Both the position numbers and the translations under genes were made by a program. From positions 20,387,505-20,451,504 of the forward strand of contig CM055274.1 of NCBI GenBank assembly GCA_029237695.1: a stretch of DNA of 64,000 nt, in the 5' to 3' direction. Below, piece after piece: positions 42,794-54,879 of the stretch. The notes below the pieces were generated by a model. That model worked only from the letters and a program-made list of their open reading frames with translations. It was not told the DNA's origin and searched no databases. The DNA comes from Conchocele bisecta (lineage: Eukaryota; Mollusca; Bivalvia; Lucinida; Thyasiridae). Position 1 is the stretch's first letter; every line of letters starts with the position of its first letter.

Positions 42794-42918
42794 GTTTATG
42801 AAAGTAAGTACAGTGTAAATATTAATCATTAACATAAATGTTACCATTGTTGGTATGATAGTAGTAAAGGTACATGCCCACTCAGTAGGCATAAACTGTT
42901 CTTTATCGCAATTCAATA
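42794..42918 (+). repeat. Direct repeat flanking a 0.95-kb block, right
   Basis: Matches 41841-41965; offset 953 bp. Confidence 0.88.
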
Positions 42919-42992
42919 AGCGTATGAAAAACGCTAGACAGTCATAATTTCGTGAGTCGGGTAACAGTTTAAATGGGACCATTTACTGGCAC

Positions 42993-43226
42993 TGGGGCGC
43001 GTTTCACTAAACTTTGTATAACTAAAATGTTTATTAGTGCACAATTACGATTGTCTGTAAATTTCGCATTAACACCGTTTTCTTGTTTGCACAAACAAGT
43101 ATTTGATTTACATTTATTGAGCATAGGCTGCATATGCAGCCTATGCTCAATAAATGTACATACATCAATTGAAATTTCCAGACGATCCTGAATTTGCACT
43201 TATGAAGTTAAGTGAAACGCACCCCA
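42993..43226. mobile_element. MITE family M7, copy 1
   Basis: Ends GCGTTTCACTAAACTTTGTA and its complement AGTTAAGTGAAACGC. Centre TTGAGCATAGGCTGCATATG mirrored. Second copy at 62169. Confidence 0.8.
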
Positions 43227-43544
43227 GGCTCTTATTCGTCCACATGTGACTTCTGTCACTGAACGGTTCGCTAACTGATAGCTTCCAAAACAAATAACAC
43301 AATAATCGTCAACAACCATACATGTGCCAACATTATTTTGGTTTAAACACATTGTATTTGTATGTAATTTACACGTAGGTCATCAATAATAGTACATGTA
43401 TATACAAAATTATGCAAATGGGATTGGATTGAAAGCAAGATTTGTAAATCCTCAGCTATACGTTAGACATGTATTTTGTTCTCATTGTTCCAACAGTTTT
43501 AGTGATTGTAAACCATTATTCTCTATGAGATGTCTTACATGTAG

Positions 43545-43680
43545 TGCTGGCGTTGGTCGAACTGGAACATTCATAGCACTCGACTTCCTGCATGGCCAGG
43601 CGATGTGTGAAAACCAGGTCAGCGTCTTCGATTGTGTGAACTTCCTGCGCACTCAGCGGGTCAACATGGTGCAGACAAAG
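43545..43680 (+). CDS. Receptor-type protein tyrosine phosphatase, exon c (catalytic P-loop)
   Basis: Acceptor ACATGTAG and donor AAG|GTAGTG bound 136 bp, phase 2 to 0. Joined to exon b it completes the P-loop HCSAGVGRTG with catalytic Cys and Arg, followed by FIALDF and the conserved RTQRVNMVQT. Domain 1 therefore keeps its active-site residues. Confidence 0.93.
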
Positions 43681-44475
43681 GTAGTGTATCTATTAGAGTA
43701 GTGATAGTCACATATGGAAGACTCGATCCTTTTACATAGAAAAATGTCCATTGACAGAATCCTACTGTTAGTGGGAGCTAGATTTGGCTTCAAAATAGTT
43801 CCAAATTCAAAATGGCCGCCATAATAACAATACTAAGAGTAAAATGTAAACATATTCAAATGTAACATTTATTTTTAACCTGTTTTTACCTGTTTTATAC
43901 CTTAGGATATTGTACAGCACATTTAGCATTCATATTAGCCATTGGTAGTAATACATAAGTCGCATTTTGACAAAATGGGGCTGATTACATTTTCACCAGT
44001 TTGGAATTGACAGTTTTCATAGTAAATACATTCATGAGCTTGTGTGTCTGTCAAACAAAATATTGTTGGCTTGAACTTTACTGAAACCGCCTTTAAGATC
44101 GCACGACACACGGCTATAATTTGACCCCCTAACAACCGTACATTATTGGCGCACATTTCACTATTTAGAGAAAATCACATTTTCAGGTGTCCAGCTTGCA
44201 TGTCGCTGATGTACAATAATCGGGTACTTTGCAGTCACTATCGCATTGTGACACAAAGTAATCGTGTGTTTTTGTTTTATCTATATGATATACATACAGT
44301 ACATGTAATATCATAGTTTGATTTATATCATAGTTTGGTATTACATTAGTTTGGTATCACATGCTAATGAGACCGTAAATCAATTTGTCAAAATATGACG
44401 AATCTTTCAGTTAAGTTATGCCATAAGAGCTCATGAGGTGAGTAACAGGAAATACAATGACAATAATGAACATGT

Positions 44476-45025
44476 ACTACTGTCTGTTCCACGTTTTTCT
44501 GCCGACGACTGTTTGGCTATTAAACACATTAAATCTAACAAATATTTAAAAGTAAGTACTGTTTCATCAATAACAAAAAAGTGACCCTTCTAATGTTTTT
44601 CGTTTGCTGAAATTCCATCAAATATTGATTTTTTTGCGAAAAAACGATTTTCCTATGGGAATTTAACATGGGGAGTCAATTTAAAAAAAGAAAGGAAATT
44701 GACTCCGAAACCTGTCGAGATAGCTTGAAAATGATGTAATTAAGAAAACAAAAGTTAGATTTTGAAAATCGGTCCATAAATAAAAGAAATATTAAAAACA
44801 ATCTATTTTTAGCCCCCAGTGTTAAAATCGTTTTTTCGCAATAAAATCAATATTTGATTGAATTTCATCAAATAATCTAACTTATTTTTCTTAGTTACAT
44901 TTTTTTGGGGAGGGTGACTTTTTTGTTATTGATAAACAAGTACTTACTTTTAAATAATTTTAGATTTAATGTGTTTAATAGCCAAAAGTTCGTCGGCAGC
45001 AAAACGTGAAACAGACAGTAGTACA
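44476..45025. mobile_element. MITE family M3, copy 1
   Basis: Left end CTACTGTCTGTTCCACG and right end CGTGAAACAGACAGTAG are inverted repeats extended inward for about 100 bp (CTATTAAACACATTAAATCT). Other pieces at 52376 and 59890. Confidence 0.82.
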
Positions 45026-45480
45026 GTATACATATGCAGTCAAAACTGATAGATCCAAATACGCACGGGCTGTTCAATTGCTACAAATTATCAATTGGTG
45101 TATTGTATTTTTTCATTTTGTTTGTTTTTATTTGCTGCACAAATGAATAGGGCTATATACTAATTAATACAATGGAATACTTGATGCATCCTGTTAGTAC
45201 CAGCTGACTACTGAACATACTTCAATAGGAAATGCACGTGTTTCTATTTTATTCATATACATATTGGCACAGTTATATATATATTAGGCATGCGTCATCG
45301 CAATAGCAACTCTTTTTTTTAAAGGTGGGTAATATAATACAGAAATGATGTAGAAAGGTATCAAACACCATCAACTCAATTGTGGAAATTATCACATTTG
45401 TTTAGTTAAACAAAGCATGTACCAAAGTATTTCAAGCCGTTTGCATCACATACAGTAAATATTGTCCATATCATTATGTA

Positions 45481-45785
45481 TATTGTCTGATGGATAATCC
45501 AATATCCTATTAAAAGAGCACTAACGATGCATATATTATGGGACAGATACCATGGTATGTCGATAGGTCATATATTTCAGCGTATTTTATATGAACAGGA
45601 TGATATTTCTTTGTTTCTAAGAGGCCATTTTGAAATATTTTCTGATGGATCATTCAATATACTATTTATAGAGCAATAATGGTGCATATATTATGGGACA
45701 GATGCCTTGGGATGTCGATAGTTCATAAATTGCAGTGTATTTTATATGAACAAGACTTTTCTAAGCGATCATTTTGAAGTTCAAA
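45481..45785 (+). repeat. Tandem duplication of about 160 bp
   Basis: GATGCATATATTATGGGACA at about 45527 and GGTGCATATATTATGGGACA at about 45682 lie in parallel copies, each ending in a GGCCATTTTGAA-type sequence. Confidence 0.75.
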
Positions 45786-48700
45786 GTGTAGTCAGGGGCA
45801 AATGCACATATACGTATACAAATCCGGCACCTAATGTTAATTGTCGACACCCGATGATTTTATAAGCTTGAATGTATAACGTTTCCAAAAAATCCGGGTG
45901 CCATCTTTTCAAACCAAGGCCAAGATCATTTCAAGGTCATTGAATTTCATGCGTGCTCAGTGTCCGAATAATGATATGGATAGGATAATTTGCCGTTCTA
46001 ATTGAACTGATAACTGTATAAATTGCTCAGAAGATCGGACTAATATATATTCTGCATCTTACTAGCAGAAATACACAAGTCCTTTCAATGCATGGCCGTT
46101 ATATTTTCAAAATGGCCGCCAAAAAGCATCGTTTTCAAATAGGGGGTCTGTAAGACAGGTATGAGTGTAATTTCATGTATAGATACCTATACTTGTAGTT
46201 CAAAGTATGTATAAGAAATGTAGTGACACCGTTTCATATACGTTACCATATTTACTTTTCAAAATGGCCGCCTTTTCTTATAAATACATGTATGCTAAAA
46301 GTAACATAGTAGTGATGCCGGTGCACACATCCATTACTTTGCTTAAGAAAGTGAGGTAAGCCAACATGATCGGCTATTGATAATAATGTCTTAGCTAGTA
46401 ACGACATAATAATCACGGCAATCATGTTTAATTTCAAAATGGCCACCAAAATAAAATTATTTGTCAAATATAGACCAGCATTACAAGTAAAATAGTGAAC
46501 TTCATGTGGATGCTTTAATCCATGCATTCAATATCAAATATTCTAACAATACACCAGAATATATGTGTGAAATATTAGATGTGTTTAGTCATGGTTTATA
46601 TAATTTGCTAGTCAATTATATACATACCTCACACATATATTACTTACTTTGATATTTACACACATTTGTTCGAATATACTGTGACTATACCCACATATTC
46701 AGCATCAAAGAATCCAATATACATTGTGCGAAGTAAGATATGCAAATTATGTCACATACTCGATGAGATTTTACAATATTTATACATGTATTATCCTTAA
46801 TATGTGAACATGCTGCACAAGGATATGACTTAATTGGAATATGTACACAAATTTTCGCACATACTTAACTAATTGTAATTGTGGCTATAAGGAGTTGATC
46901 ATTTGACTAGGTATTCACATAGATTAAGTATGTTTATAGAGTGCTCAGGGGGTACCCCATACCAGGGACTAATGTTTTGGTGATAGGGCTCTGCTTATGT
47001 GCTGTATGCATGATATGCATAGTTCTATAGCACTTTTGAAGGTGGTGACATTCATGAAACATGCATGGACTAAATTTGTTTTCATCAATACAATGTACCG
47101 TATATACAAAACTATAATATACGTAGTTACAACGAAATTAATATTCGTGTTAGGCTGAATCTGATACATAATTTTATATACCCTGTGCTCGTTTTAGAAG
47201 TCAGTTATTCGAGCTGAAACAGACACTGGTTATTTTAAGTAATTTAATCGTTCCAGTAATGATAAGTTTCCTCATAATGAAGGACACCAGACTGGGTTAT
47301 TTGTCTATTTGCAAAATTATCGCATGTTTATTTAAAATTAAAAAGTGTATAATAGAAGCAGCAAACCATATAGACCGTAGACGCATGGATAATAATCTCA
47401 ACATGTTACTACTATAAACTGTGCATGGTAGGAGCAAGCATTTTAACGAGGCACTTAACCTTTATACTAGTGTATCCTATTTTTATGAGATTTTTAGAGC
47501 ATATGTCAGAATTCTCTGTATTCAGAGCTGACTGTGGGCTTGGACACGTTTTTCTATGACATCCGTTACAGCGGAGATAATATACAATGCACGCTTATAT
47601 GTCATTCCATGTGTTAATCGTGTCCATTATCTGTCATCATGCTTGTATTTTCATATTGCTTGTCTGTTTGTTATCAAGAGCCACTGTGCACGGTCTCACC
47701 AATAAATAATAATGATTATATTACACCATCACAGGCCTTGAATATAATCATATATATGTATGTTTACATTTTCGATCTTAGCGAGACTGTGACCTCAAAA
47801 CTAAGAAAGAAGATACAGAGACGAGACCGAGGAACCCATGAATACATATATCTAGCGCAATACACAATGCCAGCAGTATGACACGCTTAATATGTTGCAA
47901 TAAGTAAATATAAACGTTATGAGGCATGACATAGAAATTATAATTTCATAAGACATGTGTTTTAATAGTTGTTTTTTAATTAATGAAACCCGACACACAT
48001 ATTCGGTAGATGACCAGTATATGCTTTTCATCCTGTTTTTGTTCTTTTGATATATACAATACTACATTATTCTTAATTTTCTATGACCTTGCACTGGCAT
48101 TCAACTTAACAAAAGTAAATACAAGTACATGTAAATTACATCAGCGGGCGTTAATGTGTTTGTAAAGCATGGATATGCCCCCACCCCCGCGTCATGCTAG
48201 ACTCTAACTGGACAAACTCTTACAAACGTTTCGACTGTTCGACGTAAATTTACACGGAACCGTACGAGAATCTAAATAAGTTTGTTGTGGCTGGTGAAAA
48301 AAATGAACATTATGTTACCGATCTCCAGAGATAGTAATATAACGAAATATGTACACCATACTGTTATAGTCGTACTTCAAAGAAGAAAACGTTGCCATTT
48401 TCCTTCTGTGACCTTGAAAATATAGTATTGTTACCTTCACCTTGATAGTTCTTGTTAGATTCCTTGATTGCAGTTGACTTTTAATTATTGTGATGCATAC
48501 CACCAGATATATTGATACTTCAAATGAACCAATTCCGCGGTTTTAGGGCATAACTACCAGGATTTTTACCTTAATTTTGAATGACTTTGAAATGACATTG
48601 AAACTGTTCGAGAAAAATGGCAACAGGATTTTTTTCGGAAAGAGGGATCCCAGACGAATACAAAACCACTAACAAGAAAACATTAACAAGAGGTGCCGGA

Positions 48701-49070
48701 TTATGAGCAATTGCCCCAGACAAACCAAATTATATTACATTATACATATTATATTTCCGTGTCAATGATATGTTTTTTTACATATTAATTATGTGCAATA
48801 CATGACTTTATAACTCAATTTACAGCATCTATGATTTATTTCAAGTGTTGATATACAGTGCTGTCGGCCATCTTGGATTTGGCGGTCATAATGGATTTGG
48901 AAAAATGTCCACCCTATTTTCTGAAACCTCTGTAACACAAACATGCCAAAACAAATGAAAATTTGCTTTTATCAAACATTTGACACGATAATTATACTCT
49001 GGTATACACTATATACGCAACGTTATATATATAAATGCCAATGGAAATAATGCCATTACCCCACCCACCT
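45786..49070. other. Long intron segment, no gene
   Basis: No exon-like segment was found. It contains three copies of TCAAAATGGCC(G/A)CC (46108, 46258, 46434); a fourth is upstream at 43806. Otherwise AT-rich. Confidence 0.5.
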
Positions 49071-49374
49071 GTAGCCTATTTCACCAATATTGCAAAGTAT
49101 ACTTATCTAGCAAAGTATATTTTGAGGGACAAATTTTCAATTTAAGGATAAATTTATAATTTTCATTATACTGAATTTATTACATTATCACAGCTGTGAT
49201 AATGCAATAAATTCAGTATAATAATCATGATAATTCTGCATACCTTTAATCATCAAATATATGCAGTGGTTAGTTCTATAAGAAATAATGCATTTCAGGA
49301 AAAATAAATGATTGCTCCCTCAAAGTATACTTTGCTAGATAAGTATACTTTGAAATTTTGATGAAATCGACTAC
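49071..49374. mobile_element. MITE family M1, copy 4
   Basis: Ends GTAGCCTATTTCACC and GATGAAATCGACTAC; centre reduced to TTATCACAGCTGTGATAA. Confidence 0.87.
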
Positions 49375-50085
49375 TGGTGTCGAACTGTACGAACAGTTAT
49401 CTACAGATAGCATTGCGTACACTACGATACCAGTTTGATGGAGGTAATAGTAATGGTATTTTTTTCAATGTTTTTTAAAAATTTGTTTTATGTCAATGGT
49501 CCCAGTCTTTCACCCGGCGAGTTGATACTCGGTTTATTAATTAATTTATTAATTGACATATCTGTGGCTGGGAATTATGATATTTGTGAGCAGTAAAGTA
49601 ACATATACTGACACCATAAAGAAGCGCAACAGGGGATTGGTTGCAATGTGTTTCTACACATTGCGACTTCATGCAAGGAATTTGCAATTTAGTGTTCAAT
49701 ATGTCTGCTATCAGTTAGACGTAAACACAATGACCACGAGCTGCCAAAACAAGCATAACGACACTGACACTGGCACATGGGTATTCCGGAATGAAAAAAA
49801 ATCGTAAAAAATTCCGTAACGTGCGATATGGCGAATCTTTAGGAGTGCAATATATTTGCGCGGAGGATCGAATGGAATATACCCACATACATATCGAATT
49901 GCCCTTTTATGAAATACGTACATTACTCCCACTTTACAATGTACGATATATATATGCGTATATGCGTCACAAACATGTACGAAATATATAAATAAACTGT
50001 CAGAACAAATTAGTGATGATTTAGAAGGAAACATTTTACAAGGTGACGCATAGTTCCGTCATTGTGTTCAATGGAAAACGAAAAT

Positions 50086-50285
50086 ACAATAGAACTTCTC
50101 TAAACCGGACACACATATCTTAGTTTTGATGTGAGTCTTGGTCATTTCTCTCAGATGATAATGTCTGCTCATGATTGCGCAAAGCTCTCACATATGTCAT
50201 ATGCCTGATTTACAGTGAAACCTCTCTAAATCTGTCACCCTGGGGACTACCTAATGTGTCCGTTTTGGAGAGGTTTCACCGTATG
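50086..50285 (+). repeat. Dispersed repeat M8, copy 2
   Basis: Begins AGAACTTCTCTAAACCGGAC, ends GTCCGTTTTGGAGAGGTTTC, so it has inverted ends; homologous to 34062-34265. Confidence 0.75.
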
Positions 50286-50393
50286 TATATATTGTATAAT
50301 ACTCCCAGATGAAGCAATATTGTTCTCGTGGGGAGATAATAGTATACATTATTCTCAACGAACCGACGATTGATTTCAATCATTTACTTTCAG

Positions 50394-50543
50394 ACTCAAT
50401 ACGTGTTCTTACACCGGGCGGTTCTCGAGGCAATATTTCCCACGGGAAAATGTTGTCCATCAGAGAACTTTCCAGAACTCTACAAAGACCTGCTGAGTAT
50501 CCCCGATGGCACTATAGCATCGAAGCTGCAAACTGAATTTGAG
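50394..50543 (+). CDS. Receptor-type protein tyrosine phosphatase, exon d (end of domain 1)
   Basis: Acceptor ACTTTCAG and donor GAG|GTTTGT bound 150 bp, phase 0 to 0. TQYVFLHRAVLEA is the conserved last helix of a classical phosphatase domain, following directly on MVQTK of exon c. Confidence 0.92.
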
Positions 50544-50610
50544 GTTTGTATATACAGGATAGTGTCCCGACATAGCCGTCAGCTACATTATACAATTATT
50601 GACTTTTGAG

Positions 50611-50691
50611 GAGGTGTGCACGAGATTTACTGACCTGAGAAAAGACATATTTACCGTGGCCGACGGCCGCGGTGAATATGACTTTTCGAAG
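50611..50691 (+). CDS. Receptor-type protein tyrosine phosphatase, exon e (inter-domain linker)
   Basis: An 81-bp open segment between AG at 50610 and donor AAG|GTCCGT, phase 0. Charged peptide ending GRGEYDFSK, as expected of the linker between the two phosphatase domains. The acceptor could be three bases further on. Less certain than the domain exons. Confidence 0.65.
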
Positions 50692-50957
50692 GTCCGTAAA
50701 TCTCATGTACACCGACTCAAAAGACAATCATTATTTTATTATGTGCCTTTTAGTTTTGCTGAAAAATTGGCTCGTCGTTGAACCGTGTTATGTTTCCACT
50801 GCGTGACTCGCGCACCCAGGTCAATATCACATTTAGAATATCACTCTCGGACTCCGAGCGTCCGATACTGATATTGAGGTTAATCATGTGACCCTCTATT
50901 GGGCATTGGCTGGACTTCTCAGTCATACAATACTACAAGTTATTATACATACCCTAC

Positions 50958-51405
50958 ATCAAGGTGCATGATCACGTGGTTACAACAACAACAACAATTA
51001 CTGAATCTACTATCAGCACCTCCGATTCAAGTTACGTCTTGTTATATTTTCCTTCTTATGTAACGGATTTTAATGAAATATGGCGCATCAAGTTCGTCTT
51101 CTTAAGCTGCATTGGTGGTCTCAGTACTTTGGCCGCAACATCTGTCGTTTTTGCGAAGACTCGATGTCCGTGTTTACTGTCAATACTGACACGGAAATCG
51201 ATTCATCGCAAAAACGACAGACGTATGTGTGCCAAAGTACAGAGACCGCCAAATGCATGAAGACGCGTTTGATACGCCATATTTCATCAAAATCCGTTGC
51301 ATATTAAGGAAAATATCAACTAATATTTACGTTGTAGTGGGCTCACTTTCAACACTTTCATACATTGGTGTTGTTGTGGTAACCACGTGACCTTGCATAG
51401 TGTAC
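50958..51405. mobile_element. MITE family M6, full copy
   Basis: Ends CAAGGTGCATGATCACGTGG and CCACGTGACCTTGCA are inverted, with a CAACAACAACAA/TTGTTG stretch inside each. Central hairpin near 51130-51230 contains TGTCGTTTTTGCGAAGA and its complement. Confidence 0.82.
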
Positions 51406-51739
51406 ATGCTGAAAATCAAATGTGGCTGTGACCGGCGAAATTTGGCGTATGGGTGTAGTGTGTTTATCACATGTGTCATAAGTTTATCATCGGGATGTAT
51501 TGCGCTGGTGTCTTCTTCACGTGGGTTCATGTGTAACTTATGGGAATCTTGCTATATATTATGTGCATTTTCAAAACTCTTGATGTTCTACATGTAGCGC
51601 ACTCATGTAGGCAGATAAGGATCACAACTATTTGTTACAGATACATGTAGTTACTGCGTTTCAAAGACTGTATGGCGACCAGTGCAGTGCCTGATCAAAA
51701 GAAATATCCTAATATTATCATTGATATATAATACAATAT

Positions 51740-51962
51740 ATAATGTTGCTGCGAAGGAGATGTCGGGCTTATTGAGGCTTATGGGTGTTACGATCAGTTT
51801 ATATCCTGAACAGCCTCAGTCTGATCAGGATATGCGCTGTTCACCATTCCATCAATGAAACACCCGTCATACTTCTAACATGGAATATACAGTAGATAAT
51901 CATCAGGCTACAGGAGTGAGCTATTTGATCGGAAGCTACATTTCTCTAGTGACAATCACATA
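51740..51962 (+). mobile_element. MITE family M2, copy 5
   Basis: Inner CAGTCTGATCAGGATATGCG and ACATTTCTCTAGTGACAATC right end; it stops about 10 bp before the acceptor of the next exon. Confidence 0.65.
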
Positions 51963-51971
51963 TGTTGTCAG

Positions 51972-52116
51972 ATATTTGAACAAGAAGTGACGAACGACAT
52001 GAAAGAACCCATTAAACCGACGGTTGTCACCGGAGAAAAGGAACCAGTGGACAACTATGCTTCCTCCAAGTTGCCAGAAAATAGAATCAAGATTCGCGAC
52101 AACGCTGTTATACCTA
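51972..52116 (+). CDS. Receptor-type protein tyrosine phosphatase, exon f (start of domain 2)
   Basis: Acceptor GTTGTCAG and donor CCTA|GTACGT bound 145 bp, phase 0 to 1. LPENRIKIRDNAVIP corresponds to the conserved KNR-containing opening of a phosphatase domain. Confidence 0.85.
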
Positions 52117-52375
52117 GTACGTTAACCGTTCCAACACCACAGGCCTGTATAGTGGTATTAGCAAAAGGTGTAGATCCAGTCTCCTGAGGATCTGCACTTT
52201 TTGCAAGTAATTTGTAATTTTCATAAGTTTAAGAACAAAAACACCCCCTTTTCATAAACGGACTAGTCTGAAAATAATTTTGTGACGATTGGATTAGTCG
52301 GAAAATTAACATATACAAATCCATTCCAGTTGCTTAGGGGTGAAAGGGTTCAAGGAACTGGGTCTGAGATATGCC

Positions 52376-52745
52376 TACTGTCTGTTCCACGTTTTTTCTG
52401 CCGACGAAATTTTGGCTATTAAACACATTACATCTAAACAATATTTAAATTAAGTACTTTTTCATCAATAACTAAAAAAGTCACCCTCCCCAAATTGTTT
52501 CATTAGATGCAATTCCATCAAATATTCATTTTATTGAGAATTATATTGAGAATTTCATATGGGAATTTAACATGGGGCAAAAAGAGCTGCAGGAGGAATC
52601 GAAAAACGAAATATTTTGAAAATTGACTCCGAAACCTGTCTAGATTGCTTGGAAATGATGTAAGGTAACTAAGAAAAGTTAGATTTTGAAATATCGGTCA
52701 ACAAATTCCAAACGTCGGCAGCAAAACGTGGGAAAGACAGCAGAT
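52376..52745. mobile_element. MITE family M3, copy 2
   Basis: Left end TACTGTCTGTTCCACG, right end CGTGGGAAAGACAGCAG; interior shortened. Confidence 0.75.
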
Positions 52746-53109
52746 AGTGATGCATAATTGAACTTATAGCAAACTCCAGTCCTGAAAAATTGGGATTGGT
52801 AATACAAATGATTTAATAATTAAAAATAATTAGCAGTTGCAACGCTAGTTACTTATCAGTACTGATTATACACATGTTTTTCTATGGATGGTTACCAAAT
52901 TGTTTTATTTAAATTAACAATCCTCTCGAATTTCATGGGAACTTTCTAGTATTATCATTTTGCAATAAAAATAACTTGTTTATGTTACTGGTACACGTAC
53001 ATGTATAGCGAAATGCCAAATTCTGTAAACCAAATTATCTCGCCTTTTGATCATATCTGATAGTATGCACTTCAAAATAACGCATGATTTTCGGAATGTG
53101 ATCAAATAA

Positions 53110-53990
53110 AATGGTGCGGTTAATTTATAAAATCATGTCATTTACCATGCATGAAGAGAAAAACACACAAAATCATATGAAGAGAAAAGTCACAACATTA
53201 TGTCATTTACTATGCATGAAGAGAAAAACTCACAAAATCATGTAATTTACTATGTTGGAAGAGAAAAACTCTCTTAATTAATTATGTCATTTACCATGCA
53301 TGAAGAGAAAAACTCACAAAATCATGTAATTTACTATGCATGAAGAGAAAAACTCACAAAATCATATGAAGAGAAAAAGTCACAAAATTATGTCATTTAC
53401 CATGCATGAAGAGAAAAACTCACAAAATCATGTCATTTACTATGCTTGAAGAGAAAAACTCACAAAAATATGTCATTTACTTTGCATGAATATAAAAACT
53501 CACAAAGAGAAAAACACAAAATCATGTCATTTACAATGCATGAAGAGAAAAGCTCACAATATTATGACATGTATTATGCAGGAAGAGAAAAACACAAAAT
53601 CATGTAATTTACTATGTTTGAAGAGAAAAACTCACTTAATTAATTACGTCAAGAGAAAAACATACAAAATCATGTCATTAACTATGCATGCAGAGAAAAA
53701 CGCACATCAATATTATGTCATTTACAATGCCTAAAGAGGAAAACTCACAATAGTATGTTATTTACTATGCATGAAGAGAAAAACTTACACAATTATGTAA
53801 TTTACTATGAATAAAGTGAAAAAGTCACACAATTATGTCATTGACTATGCTTGAAGTGAAAAACTCGCACAATTATGTCATTGACTATGCTTCAAGGGAA
53901 AAACTCACAAAATTATGTCATTTACTATGAATGAAGTGAAAAAGTCACACAAGTATGTCATTTATTATGCTTGAAGTAAAACACTCACTT
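53110..53990 (+). repeat. Tandem repeat, about 40-bp unit
   Basis: Unit about TATGCATGAAGAGAAAAACT plus CACAAAATCATGTCATTTAC, some 20 imperfect copies with partial units and variable spacing. Confidence 0.92.
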
Positions 53991-54455
53991 TCATGAGTAC
54001 TCTACGATATTGTCATTCTCGAAAATTTCATCACGGGTAATGATAAACGTTTGACAGTGCCACTACATGAAAGAGAACAAGGTGGCATTAATCGATACTA
54101 TTATATTATTATAGTTAGATAATATATGTGACTGGCGAACTGAGGGTTGTGCTATTATTAGCTACATGCATAGCGTCCAATGAGTATGTTTCTAAAATAT
54201 AAGTATATATCCTTATCAAGTGCTACATGTGCTAGCAGATCACGAGCAACACTGACCATAACTTTCTCCAGTCACTGGCAATACAAAACAATATTTTATT
54301 CCACTCATTCCACTGTACATGGTAACATGTGGAGTATGTAAATGGCGTAATTCGTTGAGGACATATAACAGTAAACTGAATGTAAATGGATCGATTAATA
54401 TTATATTATGTTTAACCATTTCCAATGGTTCCCTACATCCATAATACATATACAT

Positions 54456-54559
54456 GTACAGTGGGGCAAGCGTGTAAGTGCACACACGAACGAACACGAC
54501 AGGTTGGTTCCAACCTGTCGTGTTCGTTCGTGTGCACTTACACCCTGACCCCACTGTAC
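54456..54559. mobile_element. Perfect-palindrome element M4, copy 2
   Basis: Same palindrome as 41715-41821 with the same ACAGTGGGG ends. Confidence 0.92.
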
Positions 54560-54879
54560 AGATCCGTGTGCGGTTATTTAGTCAAGCGATGCGCAGTTTA
54601 AAATAGTATTACATGTACGTGATTACCCTGTCTAAAGAAATAATCCAATACATGTAGCAGTACTACTAATGACAGAGTACCAAATAGAAAGGGATTTTCC
54701 CAAGCATATCCCTTTTTCGCTCACTTTTTTGCTCTCTCGCCACGACTGATTTCCACGTTTGAGCAGTTTTGGGGTCGAAATGTGATCAAACTCGCAAATT
54801 GGAAGCTCATCAAATTCGCCTCTAAAACTGATAATTTCCAGGTTTGAGCAGTTTTGGTGGGCATTGTAGGAAATTTCCT

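Noticed and set aside
44411..44440. Mini-exon between TTTCAG and GAGGTGAGT
   Set aside because: Exons c and d already join in phase and match the family without it.
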